The notes under the pieces: model-generated | Seen by the model: the letters and a program-made list of their open reading frames with translations, nothing else | Databases searched by the model: none | Told to the model about the DNA's origin: nothing | Program-made: the position numbers and the translations under genes | In this document: piece by piece, positions 1 through 5,363 of the stretch | How positions within the stretch are numbered: position 1 is the stretch's first letter | Layout: every line of letters begins with the position of its first letter | From: a bacterium | GTDB taxonomy: Bacteria > Desulfobacterota > GWC2-55-46 > S146-80 > JALXFI01 | Assembly: GCA_027069035.1 (NCBI GenBank) | Contig: JALXFI010000210.1 | Coordinates: forward strand, 1 to 6,011 | DNA length: 6,011 nucleotides | Reading direction: 5' to 3'

Positions 1-536
1 AAGACCTTGCAAATGAAGGCCTTACCACCGCTATTGAAGAGGTTTTGAGATTAAATGCCTCTGCCGTTGGTCTTTCTATATTTGTGGGCAGCGAGTATGA
101 GCGGGAATCGCTGCTCAATCTCTCAATGCTTGTAAATGAATGCGAAAGGTATGGCATACCCGTTATGGCCGTTACCGCTGTCGGCAAGGAATTAGGAAAA
201 AGAGACTCAAGATACCTTGGTTTGAGCTGCAGGATAGCCGCTGAATTAGGGGCGCGTGTCGTAAAGACCTATTGGTGCGATGAGGGTTTTGATAAGGTTG
301 TTGATTCATGCCCTGTTCCGATTGTTATTGCAGGCGGCCCGAAATGCGATACCGAACTTGAGGTCTTTGAATTCGTATATGACGGTATTGACAAAGGCGC
401 CATAGGGGTAAATCTTGGCAGGAATGTATGGCAGCACAAACACCCTGTGGCAATGATGAGGGCGCTTCATGGAGTCATTCACGACAATTTGACACCTAAA
501 GAGGCGCTTGAACTTTTTAACAGTATTAAAAGATAG
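1..536 (+). CDS. LsrF-like class I (Schiff-base) aldolase, 3' part
   Basis: The reading frame is open from base 3 and enters from upstream, so the N-terminus is missing. About 177 residues are visible, against roughly 260-290 for the family. The sequence fits the DeoC/LacD/LsrF (beta/alpha)8 aldolase family. The Schiff-base lysine sits in VVKTYW (codon 264-266). The phosphate-binding loops are IAGG followed by GVNLGRN, and the C-terminal signature HPVAMMRA is very like that of LsrF, the 3-hydroxy-5-phosphonooxypentane-2,4-dione thiolase. Related enzymes include archaeal-type fructose-bisphosphate aldolase and the aldolase that starts the alternative dehydroquinate pathway (ADH synthase), so the substrate is not settled. 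No lsr genes are visible. The following dehydrogenase lies 20 bp downstream and is probably co-transcribed, which suggests a small sugar or phospho-ketone pathway. The enzyme should be cytoplasmic. An in-frame TTG at 45 is not the start, because homologous sequence continues upstream of it. Family is confident; function is not. Confidence 0.85.
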   Translation, partial: DLANEGLTTAIEEVLRLNASAVGLSIFVGSEYERESLLNLSMLVNECERYGIPVMAVTAVGKELGKRDSRYLGLSCRIAAELGARVVKTYWCDEGFDKVVDSCPVPIVIAGGPKCDTELEVFEFVYDGIDKGAIGVNLGRNVWQHKHPVAMMRALHGVIHDNLTPKEALELFNSIKR

Positions 537-556
537 AGGAAATTACTGGTTATTCT

Positions 557-1582
557 ATGCGTGTTGCAATGTATTACAATAATCATGATGTGAGGTTGGA
601 AGAGATTCCTGTGCCGGTGATTGGCCAGGGAGAGATGCTTGTGCGCATCATGTCAAGCGGTATATGCGGCAGCGATGTCATGGAGTGGTACCGCATAAAG
701 TCGGCGCCAAGGGTTCTTGGGCATGAGATAGCAGGCGAGGTGGCGGAGGTTGGAGAGGGGGTAAGACGGTTCAGAACCGGCGACAGGGTTGTTGTATCCC
801 ACCATGTGCCATGCAATACTTGCTTTTACTGTCTTAACGGCAACTATTCCGTGTGTGATACGCTTCGCTCTACCAACTTCGACCCCGGCGGTTTCAGCGA
901 ATATGTGCGTGTGCCTCAAATAAATGTTGACCGCGGGGTCTTTCATTTACCTGACAGCATATCCTATGATGACGGTACATTTGTTGAGCCGCTTGCCTGT
1001 GTTTTGGGTGGTATAAGGCGTGCCGGTATGAGGCCCGGAAGGAGCGTGCTTGTTGTTGGAAGCGGAGTTTCCGGCCTTATTATGATAAAGGCCCTAAGAG
1101 CGCTTTGTGCGGGAAGGATTATTGCCACTGATGTAAACGCCTTCAGGCTCGATAAGGCAAAGGAGTTTGGAGCAGATGTTACTTTGCTTGCAGAGGATGT
1201 TTCACTGAATGTGTTAAAAGATATAAACGGTGGGAGACCCCCTGAACTTGTTATTATATGCACAGGTGTTCCTGTGGCTATTACGCAGTCATTAAGATTT
1301 GTTGACAGAGGTGGCACTATGCTCTTTTTTGCCCCTGCAGAGCCTGGAGTTGATATACCCGTACCGCTCTGGGATGTATGGCGCGATGGAATAACCATGA
1401 AGACCACTTATGCCGGCACTCCTTCCGATATAGCCGCCGCAATTGAACTTCTTAGCGGCAACAGGATAAATGTAGAGGATATGATTACCCACAGGCTTGG
1501 CCTCTCTGATGCAGGGGATGGATTTGAGCTTGTGGCAAGCGCAGGGGATTCAATCAAAGTAATCATAAGGCCACAGGAGTAG
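557..1582 (+). CDS. Zinc-dependent medium-chain alcohol/polyol dehydrogenase
   Basis: This 341-residue protein has the full medium-chain dehydrogenase/reductase layout of the sorbitol/threonine dehydrogenase type. The catalytic-zinc ligands are C37 in GICGSD, H56-E57 in GHE, and E144 in the FVEP motif. Four cysteines at 86, 89, 92 and 100 form the structural-zinc lobe. The Rossmann motif GSGVSG lies at 168-173, and D192 at the end of the second strand favours NAD over NADP. It should oxidise a secondary alcohol or polyol, or reduce the matching ketone, in the cytoplasm. The substrate cannot be read from sequence. It follows the aldolase gene by 20 bp, consistent with an operon in which the two act on the same carbon skeleton. 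The ATG at 557 gives a natural N-terminus, but the only purine-rich stretch (AGAGGA, 535-540) is about 16 bases away, so initiation looks weak or coupled to the upstream stop. Length is normal for the family. Confidence 0.93.
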   Translation: MRVAMYYNNHDVRLEEIPVPVIGQGEMLVRIMSSGICGSDVMEWYRIKSAPRVLGHEIAGEVAEVGEGVRRFRTGDRVVVSHHVPCNTCFYCLNGNYSVCDTLRSTNFDPGGFSEYVRVPQINVDRGVFHLPDSISYDDGTFVEPLACVLGGIRRAGMRPGRSVLVVGSGVSGLIMIKALRALCAGRIIATDVNAFRLDKAKEFGADVTLLAEDVSLNVLKDINGGRPPELVIICTGVPVAITQSLRFVDRGGTMLFFAPAEPGVDIPVPLWDVWRDGITMKTTYAGTPSDIAAAIELLSGNRINVEDMITHRLGLSDAGDGFELVASAGDSIKVIIRPQE

Positions 1583-1600
1583 ATATTCAACATTCTTAAA

Positions 1601-1624
1601 TGTCAAGATTAAAGACCTGACCCC
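1601..1624 (+). repeat. Candidate dispersed intergenic repeat before the kinase gene
   Basis: A 24-bp element begins TGTCAAGATT and ends with the core AAAGACCTGACCCC. It fills most of the 43-bp gap between the dehydrogenase and the kinase and stops one base before the kinase ATG. On the minus strand it reads GGGGTCAGGTC..., with GGTCAGGTC as an internal direct repeat. I recall very similar intergenic sequences recurring in environmental Nitrospirota and deltaproteobacterial genomes. Only one copy is in this window, so its repeat nature is recollection plus inference. It has displaced any Shine-Dalgarno sequence from in front of the kinase. Confidence 0.45.
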
Positions 1625-1625
1625 T

Positions 1626-3275
1626 ATGAAAAAAGGACTTTTATCCAAGATAGCGCTCATCAATATTTTCTTTTTTTTCTCCAGCATCATCTTGTCAATA
1701 TTCTCTTTCCTTGCCTTTTACACAATATACCAGAGCAGAACCGTTATAAAGGCAGAGATGGTCAAGGTAAATATGATCGATGGACTCTTGTCCATATTTG
1801 AAGAGGGCGAGGAACTGCTTGAGTCTTACCGATTTACCAATGACCCTGTTTATATGGAGGAATTCAAGAGTCTCATAAAGATTATTAAGTATAGGTTTGA
1901 TTCTGTCCGGGAAGAAGTTGTGAATGATAAGAAGAGCAAGACCTCAATTGAGAATTTTATTGCGGAACGGCTCAACAAAGAGAATAGGCATGCCCTTGCA
2001 AGACCTGACGAGGCGCATATTCATATGTTATTCATTGACGAGTTTATAAAGGAGGTTGGAGAGGACTTTAAAAATAAAAAAGATGTATTCAATCCTGATA
2101 CCGAATGGGTGGCAGGGCTTGAAGACCGTATATCCGCTGCGATATTTCATGCGGATCGTTTGATATTTATAGAACATAAAAAGATATCAAATTATATTGA
2201 GACAAGCTTTTTATGGTTTCTTTATATAATGATATTCTATATCATTGTAAGCATACTTGCTTCCATGGTGGTGGGTCTTGTCCATTTTATGAGCGTAAAG
2301 CGGATACTAAGACCAATAGCAAACCTTATAGATGCGGCAAACTCTTTTATACAGGGCAAAAAAGACGTTAAAGTGGATGTTGTGTCGGATGATGAGATAG
2401 GGGAGCTTTCGTGTGTATTTAATGAAATGTCTGAGACGATAGAAAAAAGGGGCGATGCCCTTCGTAAACTGAATCAACAGCTTGAGAATATAGTAAAAGA
2501 CAGGACAATAGAATTGGAGACGGCGTGCAGCGAGCTTAAAGATGCACAGGATAAACTGCTTCTTAAGGAGAGGCTGGCGGTTGCCGGTGAGATTGCCTCA
2601 CGGGTGGCGCACAGTATTTTTACCCCGCTTAGCGCTATAGCCATAAATTTGGAGGTTGTAAGCAGGTGTTTTGTAGACAGCATGTGTTCTGCAGATGCCT
2701 TGGAATGTACAAAGTCGTTTCGGGTAATGCAGGATGAGATCCGGCGCATAAATTCGCTTATAGATAGTTATGTGAAACTTGGCAAGGTGCCGTCTTCACG
2801 TGAAAAGGAGGTTACATCTATCGAGATGGTGATCGACGAGGCGGTTCTGCTTTTTTTCAACAAGGCGGAAAAGGCAGGGGTCAGGATCGAAAAAAACTAT
2901 GGCAATACCCCGCCCGTCCTTATCGACAGGGGACAGATGATGGAGATATTTCTTAATCTAAGCAATAATGCCATTGAGGCAATGGACAAAGGAGGAATCC
3001 TCTTCTTTGAGACCGGCGATTCCGATGGTGCGGTCAGAATAAACGTAAGGGATACAGGGGCAGGCATTGATGAGGAGATAATGAAGGAACTCTTTGTTCC
3101 GTTTAAAACAACAAAATCCACAGGGCTTGGACTTGGCCTTAATATAACCAAACACCTTGTAGAGGAAAATGGAGGAAGTATACTCTGTCAAAGCGTTCAT
3201 GGTGAAGGCACGACCTTTTCCATCTTTTTGCCTGTGTATGATGAGAGTAAAAAGTCAGAAAGTCAAGAGTCGTGA
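1626..3275 (+). CDS. Membrane sensor histidine kinase (NtrB/ZraS-like), atypical H box
   Basis: This is a 549-residue kinase. One membrane helix lies at about 8-36. A mainly helical extracytoplasmic domain at about 37-194 includes ESYRFTNDPVYMEEF, which is CHASE3-like. A second membrane helix is at about 195-220, then HAMP (221-276), a coiled coil (277-315), the dimerisation/phosphoacceptor domain and the ATPase. Kinase boxes are H329, N box NLSNNAIEAM (444-453), G1 DTGAG (476-480), F box LFVPF (489-493), G2 GLGLGL (500-505) and GEGTTF (526-531). The H box reads AHSIFTPL where relatives have HEIRNPL, so the conserved acid after the phosphoaccepting histidine is Ser330. The sensor domain carries several histidines (122, 131, 133, 175, 184); a metal or cofactor role is only a guess. 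The ATG at 1626 has no visible ribosome binding site but sits directly before the membrane helix, and no other start preserves it. The last residues (KKSESQES) are encoded by a short repeat array. Its partner is the sigma-54 activator downstream. Confidence 0.93.
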   Translation: MKKGLLSKIALINIFFFFSSIILSIFSFLAFYTIYQSRTVIKAEMVKVNMIDGLLSIFEEGEELLESYRFTNDPVYMEEFKSLIKIIKYRFDSVREEVVNDKKSKTSIENFIAERLNKENRHALARPDEAHIHMLFIDEFIKEVGEDFKNKKDVFNPDTEWVAGLEDRISAAIFHADRLIFIEHKKISNYIETSFLWFLYIMIFYIIVSILASMVVGLVHFMSVKRILRPIANLIDAANSFIQGKKDVKVDVVSDDEIGELSCVFNEMSETIEKRGDALRKLNQQLENIVKDRTIELETACSELKDAQDKLLLKERLAVAGEIASRVAHSIFTPLSAIAINLEVVSRCFVDSMCSADALECTKSFRVMQDEIRRINSLIDSYVKLGKVPSSREKEVTSIEMVIDEAVLLFFNKAEKAGVRIEKNYGNTPPVLIDRGQMMEIFLNLSNNAIEAMDKGGILFFETGDSDGAVRINVRDTGAGIDEEIMKELFVPFKTTKSTGLGLGLNITKHLVEENGGSILCQSVHGEGTTFSIFLPVYDESKKSESQES

Positions 3276-3349
3276 GTCTGAGAGTCGAATAAAAGATGTT
3301 GCGGGTTACGGGTTAAGCATAAGGGACAGCGCCTATTATACGTTATACG
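3253..3349 (+). repeat. Heptad-spaced direct repeats over kinase 3' end and spacer
   Basis: AGTC occurs five times, at 3253, 3261, 3268, 3275 and 3283 (spacings 8, 7, 7, 8). Two perfect tandem heptamers follow: CGGGTTA twice (3302-3315) and TTATACG twice (3336-3349). The first array supplies the last codons and the stop of the kinase gene, and the rest is non-coding. The short reading frame that crosses this region has no recognisable protein character. The remaining spacer to 3404 shows no convincing promoter or terminator. The layout resembles the short tandemly repeated heptanucleotides known from cyanobacterial intergenic DNA, although the units here differ from one another. Confidence 0.6.
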
Positions 3350-3404
3350 ACTTTGCTAAAGCTTCCTTCATGAATAGCCTGAAAGACAGAAAAGAGAGAT
3401 TACT

Positions 3405-4757
3405 ATGAAGACCACGATTTTGCTGGTGGAAGATCAAAAAGAGTTAAGGGATGGACTTCAGGTGCTTCTCAGGGGGTTGCACATAGATGTGCTCTCTGCA
3501 GTTAATGGACAGGAGGCTGTGGATATTATGGAGAAGATGGATGTGGATATCCTTCTTGCGGATGTTGTTATGCCGGTTATGGACGGGATAAGCCTCCTTG
3601 ACTGGGTTGTTAAAAAGAGACTTGATACCGTTGTTATTTTGCTTACCGCATATGGCGATATAGATCAGGCGGTTACAGCCATAAAGAAAGGGGCTTATGA
3701 TTATCTTACAAAACCTATAGACATTCCAAGACTTGAGAACACTATAAAAAGGGCGCAGGAAAAAAGAGAGCTTATGCTGGAGAACAGGATGCTGAAGAAG
3801 AGTCTTAATGAAAATACCTTTAAAAGTATTGTCGGAATGAGCGATGAGGTCAAGATTTTGCTCGACAAGATCCGCCAGTATGCCCCTATTGACACCAATA
3901 TACTTATAACAGGGGAGACCGGAGTCGGTAAGGATATGATAGCGGGTGTGATTCATTCACTGAGTCCGAGGTCATCAAAACCTTTTATTAAAGTGAGTTG
4001 TGCGGCACTGCCGGAGACCCTTCTTGAGAGCGAACTCTTTGGATTTGAAAAGGGGAGTTTCACTGGCGCCGGTTATTCCAAAAAGGGAAGGTTCGAGATC
4101 GCCGATGGGGGCACCATACTCTTAAATGAGGTCGAATCCTTAAGCCTGCCTATTCAGGCAAAACTCTTAAGGGTTATAGAAGAAAAAAACTTTGAAAGGA
4201 TAGGTGGAGAAAAGACCCTTAAGGCGGATGTAAGGATCATTTCCACTGCCAATAAGGATCTGATGGCGCTTGTAGATGAAGGCGCTTTCAGGGAAGATCT
4301 CTACTATCGTTTAAAGGTGCTCTGTCTTGATGTGCCGCCTTTAAGGGAGCGAAGCGGGGACATACCGCTTCTTTTGCACCACTTTCTTGCACTCTATTCA
4401 AAGACCTTTAAAAAGAATCTGAAAGGTTTTACAAAGGATGCAGTAAGGGCGCTTTGTGAGTACTCATGGCCGGGCAATGTAAGAGAGCTCCAACATTTTG
4501 TTGAGTCTATAACCATAGATGTTAATGGATCTGTGATAAGAAAGAGCGATATACCGTCTCATATACTTATTGGCGGGATGCCGAAAGAAAAAAAACTTAC
4601 CTTTGAACCCGGAACGCCGCTTTTTGAAATGGAAAAAGAGGCGATACTTCATACCTTGAGGCTTACAGGGGGCAATAAGAGCAAGACCGCCGAACTCCTT
4701 GGCATTGGTCTTAAAACCCTTTACAGAAAGCTCTCCGACACCCCTTTGTCAAAATGA
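3405..4757 (+). CDS. NtrC-family sigma-54-dependent response regulator
   Basis: This 450-residue protein has three domains. The receiver (about 1-120) has acidic D10, phosphoacceptor D53 in ADVVMP, T81 and K103. The AAA+ sigma-54 activation domain (about 140-375) has Walker A GETGVGKD (170-177), the sigma-54 contact loop GSFTGA (217-222, usually GAFTGA), Walker B ILLNEV with N241-E242, STANKD (280-285), arginine-finger region FREDLYYR (295-302) and WPGNVREL (355-362). A Fis-type DNA-binding helix-turn-helix closes the protein (about 405-443, ending LGIGLKTLYRKL). It should be phosphorylated by the upstream kinase, bind distal sites and drive sigma-54 open-complex formation by ATP hydrolysis. 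Walker B normally reads DE; here the Asp is Asn (AAT at 4125-4127). The loop Ala-to-Ser change is a mild variant. A weak purine tract, AGAGAG (3393-3398), precedes the ATG. Its stop codon lies inside the first of two dyads that may be its own binding sites. Confidence 0.96.
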   Translation: MKTTILLVEDQKELRDGLQVLLRGLHIDVLSAVNGQEAVDIMEKMDVDILLADVVMPVMDGISLLDWVVKKRLDTVVILLTAYGDIDQAVTAIKKGAYDYLTKPIDIPRLENTIKRAQEKRELMLENRMLKKSLNENTFKSIVGMSDEVKILLDKIRQYAPIDTNILITGETGVGKDMIAGVIHSLSPRSSKPFIKVSCAALPETLLESELFGFEKGSFTGAGYSKKGRFEIADGGTILLNEVESLSLPIQAKLLRVIEEKNFERIGGEKTLKADVRIISTANKDLMALVDEGAFREDLYYRLKVLCLDVPPLRERSGDIPLLLHHFLALYSKTFKKNLKGFTKDAVRALCEYSWPGNVRELQHFVESITIDVNGSVIRKSDIPSHILIGGMPKEKKLTFEPGTPLFEMEKEAILHTLRLTGGNKSKTAELLGIGLKTLYRKLSDTPLSK

Positions 4758-4759
4758 CA
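4747..4759 (+). promoter_or_regulatory. Upstream activator-site candidate 1 (TGTCA-N3-TGACA)
   Basis: A perfect dyad, TGTCA-AAA-TGACA, overlaps the last codons and stop of the activator gene. It matches the GT-N7-AC spacing described for NorR, another sigma-54 activator. Its centre is about 138 bp upstream of the predicted sigma-54 start site, a usual distance for an enhancer. The same core recurs 41 bp downstream. Binding by the neighbouring activator is inference. Confidence 0.5.
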
Positions 4760-4764
4760 TAGTT

Positions 4765-4780
4765 TGTGACAGTATTCACA
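4765..4780 (+). promoter_or_regulatory. CRP/FNR-family-type palindrome (TGTGA-N6-TCACA)
   Basis: TGTGA-CAGTAT-TCACA is a perfect match to the half-sites and spacing of the classical CRP consensus. It lies between the two TGTCA-N3-TGACA dyads, centred about 118 bp upstream of the predicted sigma-54 start. The protein that would bind it is unknown; in anaerobes many CRP/FNR relatives sense redox state, CO or NO rather than cAMP. It could modulate the sigma-54 promoter or act on a promoter I cannot see. Confidence 0.5.
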
Positions 4781-4782
4781 TC

Positions 4783-4805
4783 TATTTTGTCATATTGACA
4801 AAATA
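4783..4805 (+). promoter_or_regulatory. Upstream activator-site candidate 2 (10-bp arms, same core)
   Basis: A perfect inverted repeat has 10-bp arms TATTTTGTCA and TGACAAAATA around a TAT spacer. It contains the same TGTCA-N3-TGACA core as site 1. The centres are 41 bp apart, close to four helical turns, so both would face the same side of the DNA. The centre is about 97 bp upstream of the predicted start site. It is not followed directly by a T tract and its stem is AT-rich, so a terminator is unlikely. Confidence 0.6.
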
Positions 4806-4863
4806 TTACCCTTTTTGTTTCCATTTAATATTAAATCTCGTTATTTTTAAGATACTTAAAGCT

Positions 4864-4880
4864 TTGGTATCTATATTGCA
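4864..4880 (+). promoter_or_regulatory. Sigma-54 (-24/-12) promoter
   Basis: TTGGTAT, then CTATA, then TTGCA matches the sigma-54 consensus TTGGCAC-N5-TTGCA, with TAT in place of CAC. The invariant GG (4866-4867) and GC (4878-4879) are separated by exactly 10 bases. Transcription should start near 4891, six bases before the ATG of the receiver-like gene. The activator gene immediately upstream and the paired dyads 70-130 bp upstream complete a standard sigma-54 promoter architecture. Confidence 0.75.
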
Positions 4881-4896
4881 TTTACAATAGAAATCT

Positions 4897-5253
4897 ATGA
4901 TATTTATCACTTCTGATAAAGTTGATGCTGTAGCAGATACAGCGGATTTTTTAAGGCAGAGCGGCCTTGATGTCAAGGTCTTATCTTTAGAGGATTTTCC
5001 AAATGAATTAAAGGGCGGGGTTGAGCTTGTAATCTATGATATCGAAAAGATTAGAGAAATGGATATTTTAAATATAACACTTGCAAAAAAAAAAAAAGTG
5101 CCGCTTATTCTTATAATTCCATATGTTTCCGATAAGGGGCTTGATGAGGTTTCAAGACTTTGGAAGGGGGGATATCTTAAAGACTGTTTGATTAAACCGA
5201 TAACGATGGATGATTTGATGAAATATATACCATTAAAAAAGAGGGGTTATTAG
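4897..5253 (+). CDS. Stand-alone receiver-like (CheY-like) protein, degenerate
   Basis: This 118-residue protein has about the size of a single receiver domain. The fold is suggested by alternating hydrophobic strands: MIFITSD (1-7), VELVIYD (42-48), PLILIIPY (69-76) and DCLIKP (96-101), with helices between. D48 falls at the phosphoacceptor position and K100-P101 matches the conserved Lys-Pro. Only one acid (D7) stands where receivers have two, the MPxxxG segment after the phosphosite is absent, and the switch Thr/Ser of strand 4 appears to be I74. It may be a weakly phosphorylated or phosphorylation-independent receiver that modulates the adjacent pathway; this is inference. The ATG at 4897 is the only start that keeps strand 1, with an in-frame stop at 4888-4890 and no ribosome binding site. 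With the predicted sigma-54 start near 4891 the transcript would be nearly leaderless. A run of 13 A residues encodes K64-K67. No effector domain is present. Confidence 0.75.
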   Translation: MIFITSDKVDAVADTADFLRQSGLDVKVLSLEDFPNELKGGVELVIYDIEKIREMDILNITLAKKKKVPLILIIPYVSDKGLDEVSRLWKGGYLKDCLIKPITMDDLMKYIPLKKRGY

Positions 5254-5328
5254 GGAGTTAGAAAACAGTTGAAAGAGAAAGGGGGTGAATTTTTTTAAGG
5301 GTTAGATGCCCGGCTTTTTATACCAAAG

Positions 5329-5341
5329 ACCTTTTAAAGGT
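5329..5341 (+). promoter_or_regulatory. Short palindrome upstream of the iron-sulfur gene
   Basis: ACCTTT-T-AAAGGT is a perfect 13-bp palindrome ending 22 bases before the ATG of the iron-sulfur subunit. It could be an operator half-turn or part of an RNA hairpin: CCTTTT (5330-5335) can also pair with AAAAGG (5347-5352), which overlaps the ribosome binding site. The rest of the 110-bp gap (5254-5363) shows no clear promoter or terminator. Confidence 0.3.
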
Positions 5342-5348
5342 TAATTAA

Positions 5349-5355
5349 AAGGAGG
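5349..5355 (+). promoter_or_regulatory. Strong ribosome binding site of the iron-sulfur gene
   Basis: AAGGAGG, followed by TG, is a near-perfect Shine-Dalgarno sequence 8 bases before the ATG at 5364. It fixes that start. No other gene in the window has a comparably good site, which suggests high expression of the iron-sulfur subunit. Confidence 0.85.
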
Positions 5356-5363
5356 TGTATTTA

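Noticed and set aside
964..1407. Long minus-strand reading frame inside the dehydrogenase gene (also 3444-3956 inside the activator)
   Set aside because: These are antisense shadows of genes whose + strand products are full-length and carry all family motifs.
3169..3408. 79-codon + strand reading frame spanning the kinase 3' end and spacer
   Set aside because: Most of it is an alternative frame of the kinase, and the rest is created by the AGTC repeat array; there is no domain character.
4783..4810. Inverted repeat as a rho-independent terminator of the activator gene
   Set aside because: The stem is AT-rich with only two G/C pairs per arm and no T tract follows directly; a protein-binding dyad explains it better.
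4795..4831. TTGACA (4795-4800) with TAATAT (4826-4831) as a sigma-70 promoter
   Set aside because: The spacer is 25 bp, too long, and the TTGACA is part of the perfect dyad at 4783-4805.
4699..4890. 63-codon + strand reading frame over the end of the activator gene and the following gap
   Set aside because: It overlaps the activator in another frame and runs through the dyads and promoter. Its translation is low-complexity and hydrophobic with no recognisable feature.
5306..5344. 12-codon leader peptide candidate (MPGFLYQRPFKG) before the iron-sulfur gene
   Set aside because: The GGGGGTG purine tract is too far from its ATG, and there is no attenuator-like structure or regulatory codon run.
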